Below are positions 25,212-33,993 of a stretch of DNA of 64,000 nucleotides, piece by piece; the stretch's first letter is position 1; every line of letters begins with the position of its first letter. The DNA is from Flavobacteriales bacterium. Its GTDB lineage: Bacteria > Bacteroidota > Bacteroidia > Flavobacteriales_F > PHOS-HE28. The notes below the pieces were generated by a model. It was not told where the DNA came from, made no database searches, and was given only the letters and a program-made list of their open reading frames with translations. The position numbers and the translations under genes are program-made. The stretch is from the NCBI GenBank assembly GCA_016705955.1, contig JADJKO010000003.1:186001-250000 (forward strand), read 5' to 3'.

Positions 25212-26576
25212 ATGTCCTTCGAGCTCACGAAACCGGTACTGGCACGCATCTACGCGGATGTGGCCGAAGGGCGCGATAGCGCGGTCCTAGCGCTGCTGAA
25301 CGAGCTGCACGCTTCGGATATCGGACGTCTGATCGACCGCCTCCCGTTGGAGGAGGCTGTGTACGTGTACCGCCTGCTCGGCCAAGAGGAATCCGCTGAG
25401 GTGCTGGTGGAACTGGAGGAGGACCGGCGTGAGGACCTACTGGCCTCGCTAACCAGCCGTGAGATCGCCGAGGACGTCGGGCACATCGATAGCGATGACG
25501 CCGCCGACCTGATGGCGGACATGCCGGAGGACAAGCAACGCGAGGTGATCGCGCTGATCGACGATGCGGAGCAACGGGAGGATATCCAAGAACTGCTCAC
25601 GTACCCGGAGGGGACGGCCGGCGCGTTGATGGCCAAGGAACTCATCAGCGTACACGCCGATGATTCCGTGGGCCGTGCGATCGTCGACATGCGCCAGCAA
25701 GCGCAGGACCTGGACCACATCTACACCATCTACGTGGTGGACAAGGAAGAGCGGCTGCACGGGATCCTCCGGTTCCAAGACCTGCTTTTCAGCGCGAAGA
25801 GCATACGGTCGGTCATCAAGGACATCTGCGATACCAATGTCGTTTCGGTGAATGTGGACACCGACGTGGAGGAAGTGGTGAAGCTGATGAAGAAGTATGA
25901 CGTGGTGGTGCTTCCGGTAGTGGATAAGGAGAACCGCCTGGTCGGTCGCATCACCTTCGATGACGTGATGGACGTGATGACCGAGGAGGCCGAGGAGGAC
26001 TACCAGCTTGCCAGCGGTATCAGCGAGGATGTGGACGCAACGGACAGCCCGCTCGTTCAGATCCGTGCGCGGCTCCCCTGGTTGTTGATCGGCCTAGCGG
26101 GGGGGATCCTTTCCTCGCAGATCATCGCGCGTTTCGAGGATGAATTGAGGATCGATCCGAAGATGGCTTTCTTCATGCCCTTGATCGCAGCGACCGCCGG
26201 GAACGTCGGGATCCAAAGCAGCGCGATCGTGGTACAAGGCCTTGCCTCGGGCATGCTGGAAGGGGTGAACGTTCTTTCACGGTTGTGGAAGGAGATCCGC
26301 GTCGCGGTGGTCACGGCATTGGTCTGCGGCCTGTTGATCTTCGGATTGAATCTCGCGCTCCACCAGTCCCAAGCACTCACATACACCGTGAGCCTTGCGC
26401 TCTTCACGGTGATCCTCACCGCAGCGATCTTCGGCACCCTCATTCCGCTGGCCCTGGACAAACTGAAAGTGGATCCGGCGCTGGCCACCGGGCCGTTCGT
26501 CACCACGCTCAACGACATTTTCGGACTACTCACCTATTTCACGCTGGGGCACTTGATGTACGGCCTCTTCCAATGA
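25212..26576 (+). CDS. mgtE: Magnesium transporter MgtE
   Basis: 454 aa, full length. It has an N-terminal helical N domain (LLNELHASDIGRLIDRLP; LLASLTSREIAEDVGHID; DDAADLMADMPEDKQREV), then two CBS domains with MAKELISVHADDSVG and VVSVNVDTDVEEVVKLMKKYD, followed by five membrane segments. The pore segment contains MPLIAATAGNVGIQSS, in which the conserved GN is the ion-selectivity site. It is a Mg2+ channel gated by cytosolic Mg2+ through the N and CBS domains. The stop overlaps the next gene. Confidence 0.95.
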   Translation: MSFELTKPVLARIYADVAEGRDSAVLALLNELHASDIGRLIDRLPLEEAVYVYRLLGQEESAEVLVELEEDRREDLLASLTSREIAEDVGHIDSDDAADLMADMPEDKQREVIALIDDAEQREDIQELLTYPEGTAGALMAKELISVHADDSVGRAIVDMRQQAQDLDHIYTIYVVDKEERLHGILRFQDLLFSAKSIRSVIKDICDTNVVSVNVDTDVEEVVKLMKKYDVVVLPVVDKENRLVGRITFDDVMDVMTEEAEEDYQLASGISEDVDATDSPLVQIRARLPWLLIGLAGGILSSQIIARFEDELRIDPKMAFFMPLIAATAGNVGIQSSAIVVQGLASGMLEGVNVLSRLWKEIRVAVVTALVCGLLIFGLNLALHQSQALTYTVSLALFTVILTAAIFGTLIPLALDKLKVDPALATGPFVTTLNDIFGLLTYFTLGHLMYGLFQ

Positions 26577-27523
26577 GTATGCGCATCGCCATTCTCGAAA
26601 AGGTGCATCCGGTCCTCGCCGAGAAACTCGTAGCGGCCGGACACGATGTGGAAGCTTTGTACATGGCCAGCGAGCAGGAACTGGGTAAAGTTCTTGGCGA
26701 TGTGCAGGGTGTTGTTGTGCGCAGCCGGAAACTGGATGCCGACCTGCTTGGCAAAGCGGGTGCGCTTCGCTTCGTCGCGCGAGCCGGATCGGGTCTGGAG
26801 AACATCGATGTGGCCTTCTGCCGGAAGCAGGGGATCCGCGTGTTCAATTCTCCTGAAGGGAACCGCGATGGGGTGGGGGAAACGTGTGTGATGCTCCTCC
26901 TTGGCCTGATGAAAGCCCTTGTGCGCGCGAACGGCCAAGTACACGCCGGACTATGGTTGCGGGAGGAGAATCGCGGGACCGATCTGCGCGGCAAGTCCGT
27001 CGGCATCATCGGCTACGGGCAGATGGGAAGCGCGTTCGCGGAAAAGCTGCGCGGCTTCGGTGTGCGGATCCTCGCCTACGACAAATACCGCAGCGGCTTC
27101 GAGCGGGCGGGGATCAAGGAGGCTTCGCTGGAGCAAGTGCTACGCAGCAGCGACGTGATCAGTTTGCATCTTCCATTGAACAGCGAGACGCATCATTATG
27201 TTGATCGCGACTTCTTCCTTCGTCTCGGCAAACCGGTGTGGTTCCTGAACACTTCACGCGGTGCTGTGGTACATACGGCAGCGCTGCTCGACGCGATCGA
27301 TCATGGCCGTGTGATCGCAGCCGGATTGGACGTACTTGAATTCGAACGCGAGGACCTGAGCGGGATCGACCCGACGCAGGAACCCGCCACACAGCAACGG
27401 CTCTTCGGTCATCCGCGCGTGTTGTTGACCCCGCACGTGGCGGGTGTTACGCATGAAGGCCACCAAGGCATGGCGCGTATACTGGCTCAAAAAATATTGG
27501 ATGCTTTCCCGAATGGCGCTTGA
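26573..27523 (+). CDS. D-isomer 2-hydroxyacid dehydrogenase (phosphoglycerate dehydrogenase-like)
   Basis: 316 aa from the ATG overlapping the mgtE stop. It has the domain-swapped catalytic/NAD fold: FVARAGSGLENIDVAFCRKQGI, nucleotide-binding GIIGYGQMGSAFAEKL (GxGxxG), LHLPLNSETHHYVDRDF, NTSRGAVVHTAAL (Arg), and a C-terminal TPHVAGVTHEG with the catalytic His. There is no ACT domain, so it is a short SerA-type or related 2-hydroxyacid dehydrogenase; serine synthesis is possible but not proven. Confidence 0.85.
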   Translation: MSMRIAILEKVHPVLAEKLVAAGHDVEALYMASEQELGKVLGDVQGVVVRSRKLDADLLGKAGALRFVARAGSGLENIDVAFCRKQGIRVFNSPEGNRDGVGETCVMLLLGLMKALVRANGQVHAGLWLREENRGTDLRGKSVGIIGYGQMGSAFAEKLRGFGVRILAYDKYRSGFERAGIKEASLEQVLRSSDVISLHLPLNSETHHYVDRDFFLRLGKPVWFLNTSRGAVVHTAALLDAIDHGRVIAAGLDVLEFEREDLSGIDPTQEPATQQRLFGHPRVLLTPHVAGVTHEGHQGMARILAQKILDAFPNGA

Positions 27524-28415
27524 TCGATCCACTCTCAGCACGGCGCTCCTCGCCATCGTCCTGATCCCTGCTTGCACGATGCCCCACCCACGCCCCGAAG
27601 TCCATGGCCACCGCGGTTGCCGCGGACTCTTGCCCGAGAACAGCATGCCCGCCTTCCTGAAGGCCACCGAACTCGGTGTGGACTATTTGGAGATGGATGT
27701 GGTGATCAGCGGTGATGGGCAAGTGGTGATCTCCCATGAGCCGTGGATGAACCATGCGATCTGCCAGCGACCGGACGGTACCCGCTTCACCGCAGAAGAG
27801 GAGCGCTCCTTCAACCTATTCCGCATGAGCGTGCCGGAGATCCAGGCCTTTGATTGCGGATCGATGGTCGATCCTGCTTTCCCCGGACAAGAGCTAGAGA
27901 CCGCACACAAACCGACCCTGCGCGAACTGATCGAGTTGGTGGACGAACACGCCATGCTCAGCAGCGTTCCCGCACCGGGGTTCAATATCGAGATCAAGAG
28001 CGATCCCGCGCTATACGGAACCTACCAACCCGCGCCTGCGATCTTCGCTATACTCGTATTGGAGACCATTGATTCGCTCGGGATCGCGGAGCGCTGCATC
28101 ATCCAATCCTTCGACCCCGCCATTCTCGAAGTGGTTCACAAGGAACGCGAGTACATCCGGACAGCCTTGCTTGTGGACAATGCCAAGGACTGGAAGGCGA
28201 ACCTCGCATCCCTTTCCTACCAGCCGGAGATCTACAGCCCACGCGCCGATCGGATCGATGTACAAGCCGTGAAGGCATTGCATGCGCTGGGGATGGAAGT
28301 GATCGTGTGGACGGTGAACGACCCGAAGGACATCAACGCAATGATCCACCTCGGTGTCGATGGGATCATCAGCGACTATCCGGATCGTGTGATCGCGATC
28401 CTGGACGGCGACTAG
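27513..28415 (+). CDS. Glycerophosphodiester phosphodiesterase lipoprotein
   Basis: 300 aa from the ATG at 27513 (an ATG at 27501 is an alternative), overlapping the previous gene by 11 bp. The N-terminus STALLAIVLIPAC carries a lipobox. The GDPD signature is HGHRGCRGLLPENSMPAFLKA and YLEMDVVISGDGQVVISHEP, giving the His, Arg, Glu and metal-binding Glu/Asp residues of the TIM-barrel enzyme. It hydrolyses glycerophosphodiesters to glycerol-3-phosphate and an alcohol. Its TAG stop shares a CTAG tetranucleotide with the stop of the convergent gene. Confidence 0.9.
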   Translation: MALDRSTLSTALLAIVLIPACTMPHPRPEVHGHRGCRGLLPENSMPAFLKATELGVDYLEMDVVISGDGQVVISHEPWMNHAICQRPDGTRFTAEEERSFNLFRMSVPEIQAFDCGSMVDPAFPGQELETAHKPTLRELIELVDEHAMLSSVPAPGFNIEIKSDPALYGTYQPAPAIFAILVLETIDSLGIAERCIIQSFDPAILEVVHKEREYIRTALLVDNAKDWKANLASLSYQPEIYSPRADRIDVQAVKALHALGMEVIVWTVNDPKDINAMIHLGVDGIISDYPDRVIAILDGD

Positions 28416-29431
28416 CCCTGCGCGATGAGCGCATCGATGTCCGCGCAGAGCGCATTCGCATCACTTTCCCATGCGGCGGTTCCGGCTGCTTCCGGCGCCA
28501 CCAAACGCGCGCAGATACCGGTGAAATGATCCGCATCGACACCCACGAGCAAAGGCTTCAACGTATGCACCACCCACACCGCTTTCTCGAGATCGCCGCC
28601 ACGTGCATACGCTTCACGGAAAGTGCGCAAACGTTCAGGTGCGGTGCGCAGGAACATCACCCGGAGCGTTTCATCGGCCGGTAGGCGTAGCGAAGCGGGT
28701 TGAGGTGCCGCGTTCGGCGAGGGGATAGGAGACGAGGGTACCACCTCCGGTTGTCGGTAGGTGTTCTTCGGTTTGCGCAGCTCCGCGACTTCGGCACGCA
28801 CCACATCCATCTCCTGGCGGAAGAGCTTCGTCCTTCGATCCGAAGAGACCAGCAGGATCGCGATCAACACGACGGCGAGCAACGCGACTCCGAGTGCGAA
28901 GAACATCCAGCGCTCGGCCGCAGCTTCCATATGGCCCTCGCGTCCTATGGCTTCATCCACGCGTTGTTGCATGGTTGAACGAAGGCTGTCCTGCTCCGCC
29001 CTTGAACGTGTCACCGCTCGCTCAAGAACAAGCGCGCTCTCCAGCGCTCTATCGTTCATCAACTCGTTCCGCATTCGCATCACAGTGCTGGCTTCCTCGA
29101 ACGCATGCCGATGATCACCAGTACGATACAACTGCGCCGCCAGTAACTCTCGTGCCGCCATTGCGTCCTCCACCGGACCCGCGCCATCCGCCATCGCTAC
29201 CGCCTCACGCGCCAATCGCATCGCTTCCTTCGGCTTGACCAATACGGCCAGATGCGCTCGGTGATCAATGCCATCTTTCACATGATGCATGGAATCCGCC
29301 CGTTCGATCTGCGCATGGAGGTCGGCAATGACCACCTTCAGGCTGTCGGACACGATCCTGGACCGCGAACGGTTCTGTGCGACGGTCGGCACCATGAGCA
29401 GGATGGCCAGGAGTACGGAGTACGGGCGCAT
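28412..29431 (-). CDS. Periplasmic helical domain - TM - Hpt-like domain protein
   Basis: 339 aa. A signal peptide (MRPYSVLLAILLMVPTVAQ) is followed by a TPR-like helical region of about 140 aa. One membrane segment follows (MFFALGVALLAVVLIAILLV, about 172-191), then a coiled linker (LFRQEMDVVRAEVAELRK) and a Pro/Ser spacer. The C-terminal 90 aa resemble an Hpt phosphotransfer domain, with ERLRTFREAYARGGDLEKAVWVVHTLKPLLVGV where VHTLK matches the phospho-accepting His region. The TPR-TM architecture resembles Bacteroidota sensor proteins without the kinase core. No kinase or response regulator lies nearby. The Hpt assignment is inference. Confidence 0.6.
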   Translation of the reverse strand: MRPYSVLLAILLMVPTVAQNRSRSRIVSDSLKVVIADLHAQIERADSMHHVKDGIDHRAHLAVLVKPKEAMRLAREAVAMADGAGPVEDAMAARELLAAQLYRTGDHRHAFEEASTVMRMRNELMNDRALESALVLERAVTRSRAEQDSLRSTMQQRVDEAIGREGHMEAAAERWMFFALGVALLAVVLIAILLVSSDRRTKLFRQEMDVVRAEVAELRKPKNTYRQPEVVPSSPIPSPNAAPQPASLRLPADETLRVMFLRTAPERLRTFREAYARGGDLEKAVWVVHTLKPLLVGVDADHFTGICARLVAPEAAGTAAWESDANALCADIDALIAQG

Positions 29432-29435
29432 GGGG

Positions 29436-29443
29436 CGAAGCTA
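29436..29443 (-). promoter_or_regulatory. -7 box TAGCTTCG, 4 nt before the ATG at 29431
   Basis: On the minus strand TAGCTTCG is followed by CCCC and the start codon, the same geometry as before gldA and the 2012 antitoxin. A leaderless mRNA is predicted. Confidence 0.5.
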
Positions 29444-29459
29444 TCGCGCCGATCGTGAC

Positions 29460-30710
29460 CTACTTCAACACGAAACGCGCGGTGACCCGGCTGCGCTGTT
29501 CGATCAGGATCTCCTTGCCTTTCGTGAGCCGTTCGAGCGTTGCCTCATCGTAGTGCCGCACGGTGAGCAGTTCGCAACCGTCGTTGTACCGCACCTCGTA
29601 TTCACTTCCGAGTTCCTCGATCAACTGACGTGAACACGGCGTATCGTCCACCGCCACGCTAAAGGCCACGGCGCTGTTCTGCATCAGGTCGATGCGCACA
29701 TTCCGCAATGCGAACAAGGAGAAGATCCCACTGAGGTTCTCTTCCACGATGAAGCCGAGATCACGTGGCGTGATGCTGATGAGCAATTGCTTCGGCTTCA
29801 CGATGAAGGATGGGATCAGCGAGTCGTTCTCGCTGCGTGCGTCGATCGTACTGCCCGGCGCATTCAATTCCGCGAACGAGCGCACATAGAGCGGGATATT
29901 CTTCTTCTGTAGCGGCTGCAAGGTGCGCGGGTGGATCACGCTCGCGCCGAAATAGCTCAGCTCGATCGCTTCACGGTAGCTGATGTGCGAGAGTAAGCGC
30001 GTATCCGGGAACCGGTTCGGATCCGCGTTGAACATGCCCGGCACATCCTTCCAGATCGTCACGCTCTCCGCATCGAGCAAGTAGGCGAAGATCGCCGCAC
30101 TGAAATCCGAGCCCTCGCGGCCCAATGTGGTGGTCTCCCCTTCCGAAGAGAACCCGATGAAGCCTTGGGTGACGATGCGCTTGGGGTTCCCGGAGACTTC
30201 GCTCAACAAGGTTGATGCACGCTTCTCACTCGTGGTCCAATCGACCCGCGCGCTGCGGTGGCTGGCGTCGGTGCGAACGATCGTACGTGCATCGATCCAC
30301 ATGTTGGGGATCCCTGCGTGATGCAAATGCGCGCTGACGATGAGTGTGCTCCACAATTCTCCTTGCGATACGATGCGGTCGTAATCGCGATCCACATGCG
30401 TCGTCCGTTGGTGTAGCATGGCGCGCAATGCTTCGAAGTGCGCACCCAACGCCCGAGTAGCTTCCTCATCGCCCGGAGCCACTTCGGCCAGGATCGCCGC
30501 GTGGGACCGTTCCAACGCATCGACCTTCTCTCCTACTCCACGTCCATCACTGAACGCCCACACGATCTCCTCCAACGCATTGGTGGTCTTGCCCATGGCA
30601 CTCACCACGATCACCAGATCATCCAACGCGAAATGCTTGAGCACCTCGGCAACATTGCGTACGCCAGCGGCATCCTTCACACTGGCACCTCCGAACTTGA
30701 AGACTTTCAT
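29460..30710 (-). CDS. Aspartate kinase (monofunctional)
   Basis: 416 aa from the ATG at 30710, which starts the kinase core directly (MKVFKFGGASVKDAAGVRNV). VIVVSAMGKTTNALEEIV, the RTDASHRSARVDW region and QGFIGFSSEGETTTLGREGSDFSAA (nucleotide-binding TLGREGSDFSA) are family landmarks. The C-terminal part shows ACT-like segments (LLISITPRDLGFIVEENLSGIFSLF). It catalyses the first step of the Lys/Thr/Met pathway. The ATG overlaps the upstream GNAT gene stop. There is no homoserine dehydrogenase fusion. Confidence 0.93.
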   Translation of the reverse strand: MKVFKFGGASVKDAAGVRNVAEVLKHFALDDLVIVVSAMGKTTNALEEIVWAFSDGRGVGEKVDALERSHAAILAEVAPGDEEATRALGAHFEALRAMLHQRTTHVDRDYDRIVSQGELWSTLIVSAHLHHAGIPNMWIDARTIVRTDASHRSARVDWTTSEKRASTLLSEVSGNPKRIVTQGFIGFSSEGETTTLGREGSDFSAAIFAYLLDAESVTIWKDVPGMFNADPNRFPDTRLLSHISYREAIELSYFGASVIHPRTLQPLQKKNIPLYVRSFAELNAPGSTIDARSENDSLIPSFIVKPKQLLISITPRDLGFIVEENLSGIFSLFALRNVRIDLMQNSAVAFSVAVDDTPCSRQLIEELGSEYEVRYNDGCELLTVRHYDEATLERLTKGKEILIEQRSRVTARFVLK

Positions 30711-31183
30711 TGACCGGAGATCTTCATGAGCTGATCGCGATCCAACTTTCCATTCACCCATTGACCATCCATCTGCGCACCCAGACGATCATAAAAGCGT
30801 ATGGCGCCTTCATTCCAGTCCAATACCTGCCAAGTGAGGTGATGATAGCCGCGCTCCACGGCATCCGCAGCGCATTCCCGGAACAAACGCTCACCGACCC
30901 CTTGCCCTCTCGCTGCTTCGGTCACAATAATGTCTTCCAAATAGCCCACTCGGCCCCTCCATGTGGAGTAGCGCTCGTAGCAGATCGCGATGCCGACGAT
31001 GCCCGAAGCATCCTCCGCCACCCAGCCCCACCAGACAGGCTTTTTCCCGAACCCCGCGTCGACCATCTCGGCCTCGGTCACCGATACCGCATCCGGCTCG
31101 CGCTCGAAGGTGGCGAGTTCCCGCACCAACCGGAGGATGTCCGGTACGTCGCGCTCTTCGGCCCTTCTGATCGTTACTTCCAT
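30707..31183 (-). CDS. GNAT-family N-acetyltransferase
   Basis: 158 aa from the ATG at 31183 (MEVTIRRAEERDVPDILRLVRELA); an upstream in-frame ATG at 31204 would add seven residues. The acetyl-CoA-binding motif A is VGYLEDIIVTEAARGQGVGERLFRE (RGQGVG P-loop) and motif B is LTWQVLDWNEGAIRFYDRLGA, as in spermidine/diamine acetyltransferase-like GNATs. The substrate is unknown. It is coupled to aspartate kinase by ATGA and is divergent from fbp with a 63-bp gap. Confidence 0.85.
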   Translation of the reverse strand: MEVTIRRAEERDVPDILRLVRELATFEREPDAVSVTEAEMVDAGFGKKPVWWGWVAEDASGIVGIAICYERYSTWRGRVGYLEDIIVTEAARGQGVGERLFRECAADAVERGYHHLTWQVLDWNEGAIRFYDRLGAQMDGQWVNGKLDRDQLMKISGQ

Positions 31184-31246
31184 CGTGTACAAAGAAAGCA
31201 GCACCGCATCTTTGTCGGACGCACAGGTTCATCAGTCCATCACCGC

Positions 31247-32209
31247 ATGTCCGAGATCAAGACGCTTTCCGAATTCATTGTTGAACGCCAAGGCGAGTTC
31301 CCCGGTGCCACGGGTGATCTGAGCCAATTGCTCACGGCCTTCCGCTTAGCGGCCAAGATCGTGAGCCGTGAGGCAAACAAGGCCGGGCTCTTGGCGGATA
31401 TCCTTGGCGCCGCAGGGAACGAGAACGTGCAGGGCGAGCAACAACAGAAGTTGGATGTATATGCCAATGATCTTTTCATTCGCATGATGCGGACACAAGG
31501 AGCCGTCTGCGCCGTAGCCAGTGAGGAGAATGACGACATCGTTCACTTCGACAACGGCGGTAAGTACGTGGTGACTATGGATCCGCTCGATGGCAGCAGC
31601 AACATCGACGTGAACGTGAGCATCGGCACGATCTTCAGCATTTACCCTCGCGTGAGCACCGGACCAAAAGCGACGCTGGAGGATTTCCTGCAACCCGGCA
31701 GCAAGCAGATCGCGGCCGGATACATCGTGTATGGCAGCAGTACGATGCTGGTGTACAGCACCGGTCACGGTGTGAACGGTTTTACCCTCGACTCGAGCAT
31801 CGGCACCTTTTGTTTGAGCCATCCGCAGATGACCACGCCCGCCGAAGGCACCATCTATTCGGTGAACGAGGGCAACTACCTCGACTTCAGCGACGGCGTG
31901 CGCAGCTACATCGACGACTGCAAAAAGAAGCGGATGAGCGCACGCTACATCGGCAGTCTCGTCGCCGACTTCCACCGCAATCTCCTGAAGGGCGGCATCT
32001 ACATGTACCCCGGGACGGCCAAGGCCCCGAACGGGAAACTCCGCTTGCTCTACGAAGCGAATCCTTTGGCGATGTTGGTGGAGCAAGCCGGAGGCACGGC
32101 GACGGACGGGACCAGGCGCATCCTCGACCTCAAACCCACGGAACTCCACCAGCGTTGTCCGCTCTACATCGGCAGCAAGAACATGGTGGCAGCAGCGACG
32201 AAGAGCTGA
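31247..32209 (+). CDS. fbp: Fructose-1,6-bisphosphatase class 1
   Basis: 320 aa from MSEIKTLSEFIVERQGEFP. The metal-binding VASEENDDIVHFDNGGKYVVTMDPLDGSSNIDVNVSIGTIFSIY contains the DPLDGSSN signature (residues about 107-114), and AGYIVYGSSTMLVY and EQAGGTATDG complete the class 1 set. It is the gluconeogenic phosphatase that releases fructose-6-phosphate. The longer in-frame extension toward 30710 is antisense to the GNAT gene and was not used. Confidence 0.95.
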   Translation: MSEIKTLSEFIVERQGEFPGATGDLSQLLTAFRLAAKIVSREANKAGLLADILGAAGNENVQGEQQQKLDVYANDLFIRMMRTQGAVCAVASEENDDIVHFDNGGKYVVTMDPLDGSSNIDVNVSIGTIFSIYPRVSTGPKATLEDFLQPGSKQIAAGYIVYGSSTMLVYSTGHGVNGFTLDSSIGTFCLSHPQMTTPAEGTIYSVNEGNYLDFSDGVRSYIDDCKKKRMSARYIGSLVADFHRNLLKGGIYMYPGTAKAPNGKLRLLYEANPLAMLVEQAGGTATDGTRRILDLKPTELHQRCPLYIGSKNMVAAATKS

Positions 32210-32214
32210 TCCGA

Positions 32215-33912
32215 ATGGAAGAGCACGGACTACCGGAAGGCATCCGTTCCTCATCGCTCTACAGCGAGGACCTCGCGCCCATCCCTGTCAGCAAGCGCAC
32301 GTGGACAAAGTGGAACCTCGCCGCGTTGTGGGTAGGCATGGCGGTGTGCATACCGACCTATCTGCTCGCATCGTACATGATGCGCGCAGGTTTGAGTTGG
32401 CAGGCGGCGCTCACGATCATCGGGCTCGCCAATCTGGTAATCACCGTTCCCATGGTGCTCAACGGCCATGCGGGCGTGAAGTATGGGATCCCGTTCCCCG
32501 TGCAAGGGCGCGCAGCCTTCGGCACGGTGGGCATTCACATCCCCAGCATCGTGCGCGCGATCGTGGCGTGCGGCTGGTTCGGTGTGCAGACCTGGATCGG
32601 TGGTCTCGCCATCTATTCCATCTGGAACGCTGCGACGGGTGCAGAAGGTGAAGTGGCGCTAAGCGTCGGGAAGTTCTTGGCCTTCGGCGTGTTCTGGCTG
32701 ATCAACATCTACTTCATCTGGAAAGGCACCGAGAGCATCAAGTGGCTGGAGACCTGGGCGGCACCGATCCTGATCGTCATCGGGCTGCTGCTCATTGGCT
32801 GGGGTGCGAAGAACGCTGGTGGTTTCATGAATGCATTGGAGCAGGGGAAGCAGTTGCAGCAAGGAACGGTCACGGTGCTTCCATACGCCGATGCACCCGG
32901 TAGAACGCTCGGACTTTCGCCCTTGTTGAAATCCGACGGCACGCCGAAGGCTACACATTTCCGACTGGTCCATCCGATCCAGCGCGAGGCACAAGCAAGC
33001 GGTGAATGGACACCCATCGCGGAGCGTATGACCACGGTACATGTCGGCATGGAGGAATTCGTGCAAGTGCAGTTCAAGGGTGCCGAAGGTCATGAGTCCA
33101 CCAAGCTTGATGTGAAGGCGACCACGTCAACAGAAGGCACGAACATATTCTGGCAATACCTCATGTGGTTCACGGCCATGGTCGGCTTCTGGGCCACCAT
33201 GTCCATCAGCATCTCGGACATCACGCGCTACGCGAAGACGCAGAAGGACCAGCTCGCGGGCCAATTCATCGGACTGCCGGGCACGATGCTCTTCTATTCG
33301 TTCGTCGGCATCTTCGTCACCAGCGCGGCCGTGGTGGCCTTCAAGGATGTGCTTATCGCCGAGGACGCGCCGTGGGATCCAGTGTCGCTCGTGAGCAAGT
33401 TCAAGAGCCCTGCCGTGGTGATCTTCGCGCAGGTGGCCATGCTCATCGCAACACTGAGCACGAACATCGCCGCTAACGTGATCGCACCGGCGAACGCATT
33501 CAGTAACCTCTTCCCGAAAAAGATCAGCTTCCGCGTGGGCGGCGTGATCGCGGGGATCATCGGTATCGTGATCTGTCCGTGGTGGCTGATGGATGAGATC
33601 AGCGGCATCCTCATCTTCGTCAGCGGCTTGCTCGGCCCGGTGCTCGGCATCCTGCTCTGCGACTACTTCGTGGTGCGCGAACGGACGCTAGTGATCGAGG
33701 ATCTCTTCGACGTGAACGGTCCCCACAAAGGCGTGAGCAAAGCTGGCCTGATCGCACTCATTGCGGGTGTGCTCGTCGCCTTGGTCGGTTATTGGGTGAA
33801 GCCGCTGGAAGTGCTCTACCAGCTATCGTGGTTCAGCGGATTCGCGGTGGCCTTCGGCGTGTACTGGATGATGAGCGCCCGAAAGGTTGGCATGGTAGCC
33901 CCTCGCGCCTGA
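32215..33912 (+). CDS. NCS1-family nucleobase:cation symporter
   Basis: 565 aa, with about 12 membrane segments. The N-terminal SKRTWTKWNLAALWVGMAVCIPTYLLASYMM (family landmark NLAALWVGMA) and VNGHAGVKYGIPFPVQGRAAFG-type loop (GIPFPVQGRAAFG) are typical of NCS1 permeases for allantoin, uracil, hydantoin or cytosine. Between segments 6 and 7 (about residues 215-300) there is an inserted soluble stretch of about 90 aa with AGRTLGLSPLL and TSTEGTNIF, longer than in classical members. A dihydropyrimidinase and a beta-ureidopropionase gene lie downstream, suggesting uptake of pyrimidines or their reduced forms. Confidence 0.85.
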   Translation: MEEHGLPEGIRSSSLYSEDLAPIPVSKRTWTKWNLAALWVGMAVCIPTYLLASYMMRAGLSWQAALTIIGLANLVITVPMVLNGHAGVKYGIPFPVQGRAAFGTVGIHIPSIVRAIVACGWFGVQTWIGGLAIYSIWNAATGAEGEVALSVGKFLAFGVFWLINIYFIWKGTESIKWLETWAAPILIVIGLLLIGWGAKNAGGFMNALEQGKQLQQGTVTVLPYADAPGRTLGLSPLLKSDGTPKATHFRLVHPIQREAQASGEWTPIAERMTTVHVGMEEFVQVQFKGAEGHESTKLDVKATTSTEGTNIFWQYLMWFTAMVGFWATMSISISDITRYAKTQKDQLAGQFIGLPGTMLFYSFVGIFVTSAAVVAFKDVLIAEDAPWDPVSLVSKFKSPAVVIFAQVAMLIATLSTNIAANVIAPANAFSNLFPKKISFRVGGVIAGIIGIVICPWWLMDEISGILIFVSGLLGPVLGILLCDYFVVRERTLVIEDLFDVNGPHKGVSKAGLIALIAGVLVALVGYWVKPLEVLYQLSWFSGFAVAFGVYWMMSARKVGMVAPRA

Positions 33913-33993
33913 CCGGACCATCGCTGATCACCTTGTTGAACAGGCCGTTACTTTGACTCGCATCACTGCACACCGCCGTCAACCCCAAGCGCA

